In this document: positions 52,439 to 60,535 of the stretch, one piece after another
How the letters are laid out: every line of letters starts with the position of its first letter
How positions within the stretch are numbered: position 1 is the first letter of the stretch
Assembly: GCF_003633775.1 (NCBI RefSeq)
Contig: NZ_RBIN01000001.1
Coordinates: forward strand, 434,001-498,000
From: Kushneria sinocarnis
Lineage (GTDB): Bacteria; Pseudomonadota; Gammaproteobacteria; Pseudomonadales; Halomonadaceae
Direction of reading: 5' to 3'
DNA length: 64,000 bases
Program-made: the position numbers and the translations under genes
The notes under the pieces: model-generated
Seen by the model: the letters and a program-made list of their open reading frames with translations, nothing else
What the model was told of the DNA's origin: nothing
Databases searched by the model: none

Positions 52439-54531
52439 GACGCCATACTCCGGCCACGCTCCGCTTTCTTGTGCTTGATATACGCCAGTGCCTCGGCGTA
52501 GCGCACTTCAATATGGTTATCACTGTGAAGGTTGGGCTCTCGCCCATGTTGCTGTACGAACTCATTGATTCCTGGCCAGAGAATGACGGCTTCTTCTTCA
52601 CTCATCTGCACCCGGGAGCCGATCACCGTATCCTGAATGGTTTTCAGCACTGACGAAGTCACTGATTTGGACAGGATTTCATAAGCCCCCTGGAACGGGT
52701 TGATACGATCGATCAGATCGACATTGAGATGTTCAATGTTGATGAACTTGTCGCCCATTCTGACAAACTGGCGATTGCCGCTAGAGCTTCCGGTGCCCGG
52801 GGTTTCATCGTAGGCAGCACCATTTAAAGGGACGCCTTCCTGAGCGGTATCGTTTGTGGTCCCCGGATTATGATCAACGTTATATACACCCGTCGGTTCC
52901 TGAATGAGGGCATCTTTAGGCAGGTCTTCTTCATCGAACAGGCCACCGCCTGATCGGATCAGCATGGAGGTCAGCACCCCCTCGCGAAGCATTTCTCGCT
53001 CGTTGTCATCCAGCTCCGGGTAAAGCCGTTCAATGACCTTGGGCAGTTCTACCTGGTTAATCACTTCCGGCTCCGTCGTTTCAACGACGGCTGCAGTAGT
53101 GACGGAAGGCGCCTGGACCAGCGCCGCGACAATGTCGTCCTTGCCGCCATTGTTGAGGATATCCAGCAGCCTTGCCGACACTGGGGCTGCAGTGTCCTCG
53201 ATAACGACCGTACCGGGTTCGAGCGGCTCGCCTTGCTGCATGCGAGAGCGTGGCTTGAAGGTCACGCTGGGAGCCAGCACCTGCTCCATCAACAGCGAGA
53301 CCGTGATTGCCTTGAGCATATTGTTGACGCTGATACGCACGTCGTCATCTTCGGCGTCAGGCTGAGCGATCAGGTTGGTAAACTGGGCATGTACCTTGCC
53401 CGGATTATCCCGCGTGGCACGTCCGATAATCTGAATGATCTCGGTCATCGAGTTGCGATAGCCGATGGTCAATACATGTTCGCACCAGGGCCAGTCGAAC
53501 CCCTCCTTGGCCATGCCCAGCGCAATGATGATATCCATATCATCGGCAGATTTAATCTGACGTAGATACTCCACCACCTTCGGGCGCTGCAGAGAGTTGT
53601 CTTCTACCAGATTGGCGACCTTGAGCAATCGACCGCTGGCGTGGCGTACGGAAAAAATGCCGGTGGTCGCATCCTGCTGTTCCACGTTCCCCAGAATATC
53701 GAGAATGCGATCGACTTCGCCGTATTTGTCCTTGGTGGACTCACCGGAGTTCACGTTGGGGATATGAACGATGGTTTTTTGATCAGGGTTCAATACTTCA
53801 CTGACCGCATCGATATAGCGGTTTTTATAGAAGTGATAGCCGATGCCCAGTGATTTCAGATAGCGATAGCCGTTGAGCTGCTCGTAATAGGTGTACGTCA
53901 CCTTGTCGAAGCGCTCTTCATCCTCCGGGAGCAGGATGGGGGCAGCATCCCCGCGGAAATAGGAGCCCGTCATCGCCACGATGTGCGCGCTGGAGGCATT
54001 CATCAAGGTGTCGATCAACGCGCCGAGGCGGTTGCTCTCATCGGCCGACACATGATGAAACTCATCAATTGCCACCAGGGTGTGGTCAAATTCCTCGGGC
54101 GCAAGCCGATCGAAGGCAAAGCGCAGGGTGGCGTGGGTGCACACCAGAATGTGCTCCTCCGATTGGCGCATGAACCGACAGAACACCTCGACCTTGCCCT
54201 TGTCACTGCCCGCGCGACACAGGTTATTCTGATCGGCAATCTCCCAGTCGGCAAAGAAGCCCTGTCTGGTGAGATCGGTCTTACCAAACGAGCCACCGAT
54301 GCTCATCTCAGGCACGGCCACGATGACCTTGTGCAGCCCCTGTCGATGCAGTTTATCCAGTCCCAGGAACATCAGGGCGCGCGATTTTCCCGATGCTGGT
54401 GGCGCCTTCAAAAGCAGATACTGGCTGTTGCGCTTTTCAAAGGCGCGGGCCTGCATCTCGCGCATGCCCATGTCATTACTGGTGGTGCTCCCGCCAGTCC
54501 GTGCGTATTCAACTCTGATCAGATCGGCCAT
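52435..54531 (-). CDS. SF2 DEAD/DEAH-type helicase of the restriction-like operon
   Basis: A 698-residue superfamily 2 helicase or translocase. Walker A is APPASGKSR (43-51), motif II is DEFHH (156-160), motif III TGS (188-190) and motif VI QIIGRATR (367-374). After the two RecA-like domains is a long acidic linker, then a C-terminal module with WPGINEFVQQHGREP and helices that resemble part of the GIY-YIG protein. It starts three bases after the methyltransferase stop and overlaps the GIY-YIG gene, so all three are one translational unit. Its job is probably ATP-driven DNA movement before cleavage. Confidence 0.85.
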   Translation of the reverse strand: MADLIRVEYARTGGSTTSNDMGMREMQARAFEKRNSQYLLLKAPPASGKSRALMFLGLDKLHRQGLHKVIVAVPEMSIGGSFGKTDLTRQGFFADWEIADQNNLCRAGSDKGKVEVFCRFMRQSEEHILVCTHATLRFAFDRLAPEEFDHTLVAIDEFHHVSADESNRLGALIDTLMNASSAHIVAMTGSYFRGDAAPILLPEDEERFDKVTYTYYEQLNGYRYLKSLGIGYHFYKNRYIDAVSEVLNPDQKTIVHIPNVNSGESTKDKYGEVDRILDILGNVEQQDATTGIFSVRHASGRLLKVANLVEDNSLQRPKVVEYLRQIKSADDMDIIIALGMAKEGFDWPWCEHVLTIGYRNSMTEIIQIIGRATRDNPGKVHAQFTNLIAQPDAEDDDVRISVNNMLKAITVSLLMEQVLAPSVTFKPRSRMQQGEPLEPGTVVIEDTAAPVSARLLDILNNGGKDDIVAALVQAPSVTTAAVVETTEPEVINQVELPKVIERLYPELDDNEREMLREGVLTSMLIRSGGGLFDEEDLPKDALIQEPTGVYNVDHNPGTTNDTAQEGVPLNGAAYDETPGTGSSSGNRQFVRMGDKFINIEHLNVDLIDRINPFQGAYEILSKSVTSSVLKTIQDTVIGSRVQMSEEEAVILWPGINEFVQQHGREPNLHSDNHIEVRYAEALAYIKHKKAERGRSMAS

Positions 54532-54534
54532 GAA

Positions 54535-57291
54535 TTACGCCTCCACCCGGGTTTTGGGAGTGCGCGTCGTCTTGCGTTTTTCGACGGCCGATTTGGCACT
54601 CTTCTTCTCGGCGGCGATCAGGGTTTCATAGCGCGCCAGCAGATAGGTCTGGCGCTCCGCCATATCGCGGAAGGGTTTATCCCGATACAGCAGCTCAACG
54701 GCGACATCGAGCGCCTGATGAGCGGCCAGCAGGTCCTGTGGCATCAGGTCAGGATCGTAAAGCTCTGCCATGGTGCTGCCGGGATGGCATTCCCGGGCCA
54801 GCAGCACGTTGCGGCCCAGACGTTCAATTTCAGCCTTCTGCGCGTCGGTGGCATCCGGCCAGGGGAAGGTGTTGTAAACGATGGTGGCGGAGTAGCGGTA
54901 ACGGCTTTCCAAACGACCGCCCACCAGACGCAGCCAGTCCATGTGCAGGCGCGTTGAGAGAATAGCGAAGTCGTAATGCGTGCCGTTGGGAATGATTTGT
55001 ACAGCGTCATTTGCTATTACATCACTATTGAAAAAACCAACAGGGGCATAATAGCGGCGCTCGGATGTCACTCGGGGCACCAAAATATAGCTATCTGGAT
55101 TATTCAGGTCCCTGAATTGGTGGGGGCGCTCGGCGAGCTTCCTTGTTCCCGCATCGCTGCTTAAAAGCCTCTTTTCACGAACTTGCTCAACAAGATTTTT
55201 TACTGCTGGCATAGCTTCTATGTCATCAGCATGAGCATCGGCCAGCCACAGGCACCAACGCTCCTTACCTTTGATGAATTCATCAGCGCCTATTAGTCTT
55301 CTAATCCAGCGCTGTGCTGAAGGCTCAATGGCAAGTAAGGCATCACGCTCGTCAGTAGTCATGAGCAGATAACCACCATCGTTAGGCATATTGCCAAAAA
55401 GCATCGGTCTAGCACCTTTCAAGAAGGACTTTCTGCTTTCAGAAATGACCGTATTGCTTCCTCTAACCAAGTAAGGGCTAATATTATCTACAGTCTCTTT
55501 ATGCCACTGATCGTTTACTTTTTTATATATGCTTCTTTCTTTCTCATGATGCGTCAGCCCAACAACAATGACGTGCACGCCAGCATTTTTCTTTGCGCTA
55601 TTGCTCCAGCTAAAAGTCTGGTAAGCGAAACTTATTTTAGTGCCTTGTCGGATAATTGACGGCCAAAGCAGGCTAGCTTGCTTCCCTTGACAAAGGGAGT
55701 TGGTCGAGACGAAGGCAGCTTCAGTTGAGCCGGTACGACAATAGTTAGCCGCTAGATAGAACCAACAGGCCACGTAATCCAGAGACTTGTATTTTTTGAT
55801 GGCTTGACCCAGTACTGATTTCATCTCAGAAAGCTGTGCGTTACTACGATTACCGTGTCCAATAAAAGGAGGATTTCCGCAGATATAGATTTCGTAATCT
55901 TCATCTCGGGGGCAGATTGCCTGCCAGTCTTCTAACAAACTATTACCCAGCACCAGATTGCCGGATTGCTTGAGCGGCAGTGTGGGCTCGGCGTGGCCGA
56001 ACTCCGCTCTGAAAGCCATGTTCATCTGGTGCTCGACCAGCCACATCGACAGGATCGCGATTTCATGGGCGAAGTCGTCAATTTCGATGCCGTAGAACTG
56101 GCTCAGCCGAATGCCGCTCATGAACATTTCGTTCTGTCTGGAGACTTTCTCCAGCTCACGAAACACCGCCATTTCCAGTCGTCTTAGCTCCTTGTAAGCG
56201 ATGATCAGGAAGTTGCCGGAGCCCATGGCCGGGTCAAAGATGCGCAGACGTGTTAACCGAATCAGTAGTGCCTGAAGACGCTTGCGATTGCCACGAGCGC
56301 TTTTAAGCTCACTTGTGAGCTTTTCCAGAAACAGCGGCTGAATCACTTTCAGAATATTGGGCACGCTGGTGTAGTGCTGTCCGAAGGCGTCGCGGCTCTC
56401 TTCATCGACCACGGCCTGAAACATCGAGCCGAAAATATCCGGGTTGGTTTGTGACCAGTTGAGCTGGCCACACTCAATCATCATGCGTCGTGCCTTGGCG
56501 CGGATGCTTGGGACCGGTAGTTCCTGTGCGAAAAGGCCGCCGTTCACATAGGGGAACTGCGCCAGATGCGCTGGCAGGGTCGGGGCGCGTTCTTCCAACG
56601 GCTGGTTGAGCACGCGGAAGAGAGTAGTCAGTAGCTCGGGCAGTTCGTCACCATCTTCGCTACTGGCCTCAGCGATCAAGCGAGTAAAGGTGCCTTTGTC
56701 GAAGATCTCGGTGTCTTCCGCGAAGTAACAAAACAGCAGGCGAGTCAGAAAAACGTTGAGGGAGTGAAGCTGGTCGGGTGTCTGAAATTCGTTGCTTTCA
56801 CGCAGGCGCTCAAAGAGCTTGCCCATCTTGGCGGCTGCCTTGACGTCGGCACTGGCCTCGGGATATTTCTCGACACGCTCAAGCCCGGCCATGGGCGCAA
56901 AAAAGAGATAGTGTCCGGGCAGGTCAGCAAAGGCGCACTCGATGCGCTCATCCGTTTTGCTATCACGTGCAGTGAACTGCTCAAAATCGGTCACGATCTG
57001 GAAACGGGTCTTGTGTCGGGCGACCAGATCATCATCTGCCAGCCTTTGAAGCGCTTCATGAACGCTTTCCCCGACGTTGGGCGGCATGAAGTACAGCCAG
57101 TTCTTGAGCCCTACATGTCCCTCTGCCTGACGTGTTGCCACGTTGCGGCTGCTACCGGTGCGTAGCTGGGTGATGGTTGCCTTGGGGAAGCCATAGGCAT
57201 CAAGGAAGGAATAGATGAAGTCTTCATGACTGGCGCCACTTGCCGTTGCGGCTGCCAGAGCTTCCATGCAGTGAACCTGGTTGAACGCCAT
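54535..57291 (-). CDS. MmeI-like DNA adenine methyltransferase with target-recognition domain
   Basis: A 918-residue DNA methyltransferase. The SAM motif is FDPAMGSGNF (352-361) and the catalytic NPPF is at 473-476, as in N6-adenine enzymes; FGQHYTSVPNILKVIQPLF (303-321) is an MmeI-family stretch. The target-recognition region covers about 500-770 and the C-terminal domain follows (FPWPDATDAQKAEIERLG). Unlike MmeI itself, I see no D-x-ExK nuclease motif in the first 120 residues, so cutting must come from another subunit. AGGGG precedes ATG 57291. The recognition region is clearly more AT-rich than both ends of the gene. Confidence 0.88.
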   Translation of the reverse strand: MAFNQVHCMEALAAATASGASHEDFIYSFLDAYGFPKATITQLRTGSSRNVATRQAEGHVGLKNWLYFMPPNVGESVHEALQRLADDDLVARHKTRFQIVTDFEQFTARDSKTDERIECAFADLPGHYLFFAPMAGLERVEKYPEASADVKAAAKMGKLFERLRESNEFQTPDQLHSLNVFLTRLLFCYFAEDTEIFDKGTFTRLIAEASSEDGDELPELLTTLFRVLNQPLEERAPTLPAHLAQFPYVNGGLFAQELPVPSIRAKARRMMIECGQLNWSQTNPDIFGSMFQAVVDEESRDAFGQHYTSVPNILKVIQPLFLEKLTSELKSARGNRKRLQALLIRLTRLRIFDPAMGSGNFLIIAYKELRRLEMAVFRELEKVSRQNEMFMSGIRLSQFYGIEIDDFAHEIAILSMWLVEHQMNMAFRAEFGHAEPTLPLKQSGNLVLGNSLLEDWQAICPRDEDYEIYICGNPPFIGHGNRSNAQLSEMKSVLGQAIKKYKSLDYVACWFYLAANYCRTGSTEAAFVSTNSLCQGKQASLLWPSIIRQGTKISFAYQTFSWSNSAKKNAGVHVIVVGLTHHEKERSIYKKVNDQWHKETVDNISPYLVRGSNTVISESRKSFLKGARPMLFGNMPNDGGYLLMTTDERDALLAIEPSAQRWIRRLIGADEFIKGKERWCLWLADAHADDIEAMPAVKNLVEQVREKRLLSSDAGTRKLAERPHQFRDLNNPDSYILVPRVTSERRYYAPVGFFNSDVIANDAVQIIPNGTHYDFAILSTRLHMDWLRLVGGRLESRYRYSATIVYNTFPWPDATDAQKAEIERLGRNVLLARECHPGSTMAELYDPDLMPQDLLAAHQALDVAVELLYRDKPFRDMAERQTYLLARYETLIAAEKKSAKSAVEKRKTTRTPKTRVEA

Positions 57292-57313
57292 TTTGTGCCC
57301 CTGAATAATGTAA

Positions 57314-57329
57314 CTAAAGTTTTCTTTAG
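57314..57329. promoter_or_regulatory. Inverted repeat in the defence-operon promoter region
   Basis: CTAAAG-TTTT-CTTTAG lies 23 bases before the methyltransferase start, with a further CTTTAG at 57363-57368. A TTGCAA-like -35 element lies between. It may be an operator or part of the leader. No regulator gene is in the operon. Confidence 0.4.
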
Positions 57330-57458
57330 ATTTCAGGTTGCAACGGCTTTAAGATTGAATAACTTTAGGCAATTCTGCAGTTATTTTTTAATCGCATAAA
57401 AATCAAATGCTTATAATACTCTGACTGTGCATTCAACCAACGCCATACCGGGAGCCCA

Positions 57459-57694
57459 ATGAACATCGAACGACTCGGCAACGGGCTGGCGTTTTTAAAG
57501 GAGGCCGAGCGGCTCAAGAGCGTGCTGCGCACGGCGTAACCACCACCGGGCGGCAGGAGGATACGGCGGCGCATACGTGGCGGCTATGTCTGATGGCGAT
57601 GACGTTCGAGCGCGAGCTGGCGCCGCTGGACATGACGCGCATTCTGGAATTCTGCGTGTTGCACGATCTGGGTGAGGCGATCCACGGCGATTAG
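57459..57694 (+). pseudogene. HD-domain hydrolase remnant, frameshifted and truncated
   Basis: ATG 57459 opens MNIERLGNGLAFLKEAERLK and stops at a TAA after RTA. Restoring one base there continues TTTGRQEDTAAHTWRLCLMA and then LEFCVLHDLGEAIHGD, ending in a TAG at 57692-57694. The H...HD pattern (AAHTW, LHDLGEAIHGD) is that of YfbR-like HD hydrolases, whose C-terminal half of about 100 residues is missing. The truncation point abuts the AbiEi-like remnant, so it is probably a recombination junction at the island edge. Confidence 0.8.
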
Positions 57695-57852
57695 CTCGGC
57701 ATAGGTGAGAAGCGGTGAGGCCATGGCGCCTGTCTCGCCGGTATCGTGCTGCCGTCATGCTGATCAGTCTCCCAGGTCCGTAACTTGCCCGGGAGGCCGA
57801 TTTCCCGTGCAAAGGCTTCAAGCGCTGTCCGTGCAACGGTCTGTGCGTCCAT
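57691..57852 (-). pseudogene. Probable N-terminal remnant of an AbiEi-type antitoxin
   Basis: A 53-residue frame starting MDAQTVARTALEAFAREIGL and then losing conserved character. The opening resembles type IV antitoxins (AbiEi), which are normally much longer; no AbiEii toxin is present. A perfect 12-bp inverted repeat just upstream fits the known negative autoregulation of AbiEi through inverted repeats. The 3' end overlaps the HD remnant by four bases. Family call is by resemblance of about 25 residues only. Confidence 0.4.
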
Positions 57853-57863
57853 GGTGGCCTTCT

Positions 57864-57901
57864 CTGTCCATTATTTACAGACGATCATTAATAATGGACA
57901 G
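57864..57901. promoter_or_regulatory. Perfect 12-bp inverted repeat before the AbiEi-like remnant
   Basis: CTGTCCATTATT and AATAATGGACAG are separated by 14 bases and end 12 bases before ATG 57852. Placement and symmetry fit an autoregulatory operator. A further TGGACA occurs at 57911-57916. Confidence 0.65.
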
Positions 57902-58090
57902 GTATAAAAAATGGACATCAAGGTGGCATCACCTATCGAAGATGACCACTTGGGAGCGATCGCCACGAGAGGGGAACATGACACGCTGTTGCATGCCCGG
58001 GCGGCCGGTGTAGGTCGCCCCCGGGCCTGCAGTCAGGCGGAGGCGCTCGGGCTCGCTATAGTCGGATGATGAAGCCCCGGATCAGCCGGG

Positions 58091-58792
58091 TCATGCCTCC
58101 GACTGATCCGTGGCATCGGGTGCGGACGCATCGGCGGCGCCGGCATACTTGAACCAGGTCTTGCCCAGGTGGTTGCGCAGCTCCTTGCCCAGCCGCTCGC
58201 TGTCGCGGGCCTCCAGTGCCGCCATGATGGCGTCATGCTCGACCATGGCGTTGTGCCATTTTTCGGTACTCTGATTGGACAGATAGCGCACCCGGTAGAG
58301 CTGCCGGCTGATGTAGCCGTGCATGTCGACCAGTGAATTGTTGCCCGAGAGCGCCACGATCCGGTTGTGGATCGATTGGTTGAGGCGGAAGTAGTTCTGC
58401 CGGTCCTGCCGCAGGAAGGCGGCCTTCATCTCATAGTGCAGCGCCTGTAGCTCGGCGATGTCCTGTTCGGTGGCCCGGTTGCAGGCCAGGGGCGCCGCGG
58501 CCTGCTCCAGCACGCTCAATACATACGCCTTTTCCTGCATGTCCGCCGGGCTGACATCGGCCACCACCGCGCCCCGGTTGGGCAGTATCTCTACCAGTCC
58601 CTCGGCGGCCAGCGTCTTCAGCGCTTCGCGCAGCGGCGTCCGCGAGACCTTCAGCTCCGCCGCCAGCCCCCGCTCGGTCAGGCGCTGTCCCGGCTGAAAC
58701 CGATCCATCACGATGTGTTCGCGCAGATAGCTGGTCACCCTGGTCACCAGCCCCTCCCTCGAAGCGGAAGCGATCTCCTCGAGTGTTGTCAT
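58091..58792 (-). CDS. GntR-family regulator with FCD domain
   Basis: A 233-residue regulator: winged HTH (FQPGQRLTERGLAAELKVSR, TPLREALKTLAAEGLVEILP) and an all-helical FCD domain with metal/ligand positions in NQSIHNRIVALSGN and VEHDAIMAALEARD. It is divergent from the COG4091-type oxidoreductase and the TctCBA transporter and is the probable regulator of both. TGGTATACCA-type palindromes lie in the gap and inside the first target gene. Confidence 0.88.
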   Translation of the reverse strand: MTTLEEIASASREGLVTRVTSYLREHIVMDRFQPGQRLTERGLAAELKVSRTPLREALKTLAAEGLVEILPNRGAVVADVSPADMQEKAYVLSVLEQAAAPLACNRATEQDIAELQALHYEMKAAFLRQDRQNYFRLNQSIHNRIVALSGNNSLVDMHGYISRQLYRVRYLSNQSTEKWHNAMVEHDAIMAALEARDSERLGKELRNHLGKTWFKYAGAADASAPDATDQSEA

Positions 58793-58812
58793 CCCTGCTG
58801 CTCCGCGTGTTC

Positions 58813-58822
58813 TGGAATACCA
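58813..58822. promoter_or_regulatory. GntR operator candidate, imperfect
   Basis: TGGAATACCA, one change from TGGTATACCA, 21 bases upstream of the GntR start; suits autoregulation. Confidence 0.5.
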
Positions 58823-58943
58823 TCCAGCTTATCAACAAAGGTCCAGGATCGGCCATGGTTAAAATAATCCATTAATATCAATAACTTGAAATGATCATGG
58901 CGCCATGGAGACCAAAGTAGTAATGATCGGGCCCGGGGCATTG

Positions 58944-58955
58944 ATGGTATACCAT
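58944..58955. promoter_or_regulatory. GntR operator candidate, perfect palindrome
   Basis: ATGGTATACCAT, perfectly symmetrical over 12 bases, in the gap between the GntR gene and its divergent neighbour, 82 bases before the latter's start. Confidence 0.65.
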
Positions 58956-59036
58956 TTGAAAAGTCGCCGGATGCTAGCGTCAGCTTGCGGGTCATCACGG
59001 CGATTTCACCGGATACAGGGAATGGGATTATAGCGC

Positions 59037-60446
59037 ATGAATTATCAGAGCTACTTCGCCACCGATACCGTCGTCGAGGCCTGCGTTGCCGGCGCCGGCG
59101 ACTTCGGCACCGGGGTGATCGGCCAGTCGCTTGAAATGAAAGCGTTATCCGTGCGGGTCGTGGTCGATGTCGATGCCGGACGTGCCCATCAGGCGCTGCG
59201 CCGGGCCGGGGTGGCCGAGTCCCTTATCCGCGAGTGCCACGATCGCGAGAGTGCCCTGCAGGCTTGGCACGAGGGATACTTCATCGCGACCGGCGAGCAT
59301 CGGGTGGCCCTGGCGCTGCCCTTCGATATCCTGGTCGAGGCCACTGGTATACCAGAAGTTGGCGCCCGGCTGGCACACGAGGCGATTCAGGCCGGCAAGC
59401 ATGTCGGCATCGCCACCAAGGAGACCGAGTCGGTCATCGGCCCCTGGCTGACCTGGCAGGCCCGCGAGCGCGGGCTGGTCTTTACCCCCCTGGACGGCGA
59501 TCAGCCGAGCCTGCTGATCGGCCTGATCAGCTGGGCGCGCACCCTGGGGTTCGAGATCATCGCGGCCGGCAAGAGCAGTGAGTACGATTTCATCCGCCAC
59601 CACGACAGCGAAACCGTGACGAGCAACCACCGGACCCATGAGGCGACCGGCATTGCCGACTGCTGGCCACTGGATGCGCACGAGGTCTCGACAACGCTGG
59701 CGGGCCGGGCCGAGGCCACCCGGAGCATCGTTTCGGTGTCGGTACCGGATCTGTGCGAAATGACCAACGTGGCCAATGCCACCGGGCTGATGCCGGATCG
59801 TCCCGAACTGCACGCGCCGGTGCTGCGCATTCCCGAGGTGCCCAGCGTGCTGGATACGCGCGAAGAGGGCGGCATCCTGCAGGAGAGCGGCAGGCTGGAA
59901 GTCTTCAGCTGCCTGCGCTTCGATGACGAGGTCAGCTTTGCCGGCGGGGTGTTCGTGGTCATCCGCTGCGACGAGTCGAAGGGCTGGTCGCTGCTGCGTG
60001 ACAAGGGGCATGTCATGGGCCGCAACGGCAAAAGCGCGATGGTCTATCTGCCGCGTCATCTGCTGGGCTGGGAGGCGCCGATCTCCCTGCTCGATGCGGT
60101 GCTGCACGGCATGCCTTCCGGCGGCGGCGATGCTACCGCCCCGCACCTTGACCTGGTCGCGCGTGCCACCCGCGATCTGCCCGCCGGCCATCGTTTCGAG
60201 ATGAGCGGTCACCACCGCGTCATCGATGGGCTGCGTCCCGAAATGCTGCCGGCCCAGCCCATTGATGATGGGGGCCGTGCTCCCTTCTACCTGCTACCGG
60301 ATGCCGTGCTCGCACGCCCCATTGCCGCCGGCGAGCCGATCCCCTTCGATGCCCTCGAGATCGCTGCCGATACCATGCTGCTGCGGCTGCGGCGAGAGCA
60401 GGATCGGCATTTCTTCACCACCTGCAGCACCGGTGTTACTGCCTGA
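59037..60446 (+). CDS. COG4091-type NAD(P)-dependent oxidoreductase with C-terminal SAF domain
   Basis: A 469-residue protein. The N-terminus has a Rossmann fold (VEACVAGAGDFGTGVIGQSL), a middle domain recalls homoserine dehydrogenase-like proteins (LVEATGIPEVGARLAHEAIQ, ATKETESVIGPWL), and the C-terminus is a SAF-type domain (LPDAVLARPIAAGEPIPFDA). This is the predicted homoserine-dehydrogenase-like COG4091 group, whose members act in sugar-acid metabolism where known; the reaction here is unknown. It is first in an operon with TctCBA, so its substrate is probably the imported acid. A perfect GntR-type palindrome lies inside the gene at 59344-59355. Confidence 0.75.
   Translation: MNYQSYFATDTVVEACVAGAGDFGTGVIGQSLEMKALSVRVVVDVDAGRAHQALRRAGVAESLIRECHDRESALQAWHEGYFIATGEHRVALALPFDILVEATGIPEVGARLAHEAIQAGKHVGIATKETESVIGPWLTWQARERGLVFTPLDGDQPSLLIGLISWARTLGFEIIAAGKSSEYDFIRHHDSETVTSNHRTHEATGIADCWPLDAHEVSTTLAGRAEATRSIVSVSVPDLCEMTNVANATGLMPDRPELHAPVLRIPEVPSVLDTREEGGILQESGRLEVFSCLRFDDEVSFAGGVFVVIRCDESKGWSLLRDKGHVMGRNGKSAMVYLPRHLLGWEAPISLLDAVLHGMPSGGGDATAPHLDLVARATRDLPAGHRFEMSGHHRVIDGLRPEMLPAQPIDDGGRAPFYLLPDAVLARPIAAGEPIPFDALEIAADTMLLRLRREQDRHFFTTCSTGVTA
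59344..59355. promoter_or_regulatory. Intragenic GntR operator candidate
   Basis: CTGGTATACCAG, a perfect 12-base palindrome about 310 bases inside the oxidoreductase gene, sharing TGGTATACCA with the site at 58944. It could support looping repression or be chance. Confidence 0.5.
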
Positions 60447-60535
60447 GGCCTGCGCCTTGGGTGATCGGGCATCAGTATCGGGGTGCCTGGGTCCCGAGAA
60501 AGTGCCATGAACATTCCCGGAAGGAGCTTGATGAC

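Noticed and set aside
51128-57291. DISARM, BREX or classical type I restriction system
   Set aside because: DrmA/B/C, PglZ, BrxC and HsdS-like genes are absent; only the methyltransferase plus helicase idea is shared.
50422-57900. Attachment-site duplication of the tRNA-Thr 3' end
   Set aside because: I searched by eye for GGTTCGAATCCTCTCACC-like sequence at the right side of the island and found none; no integrase is present.
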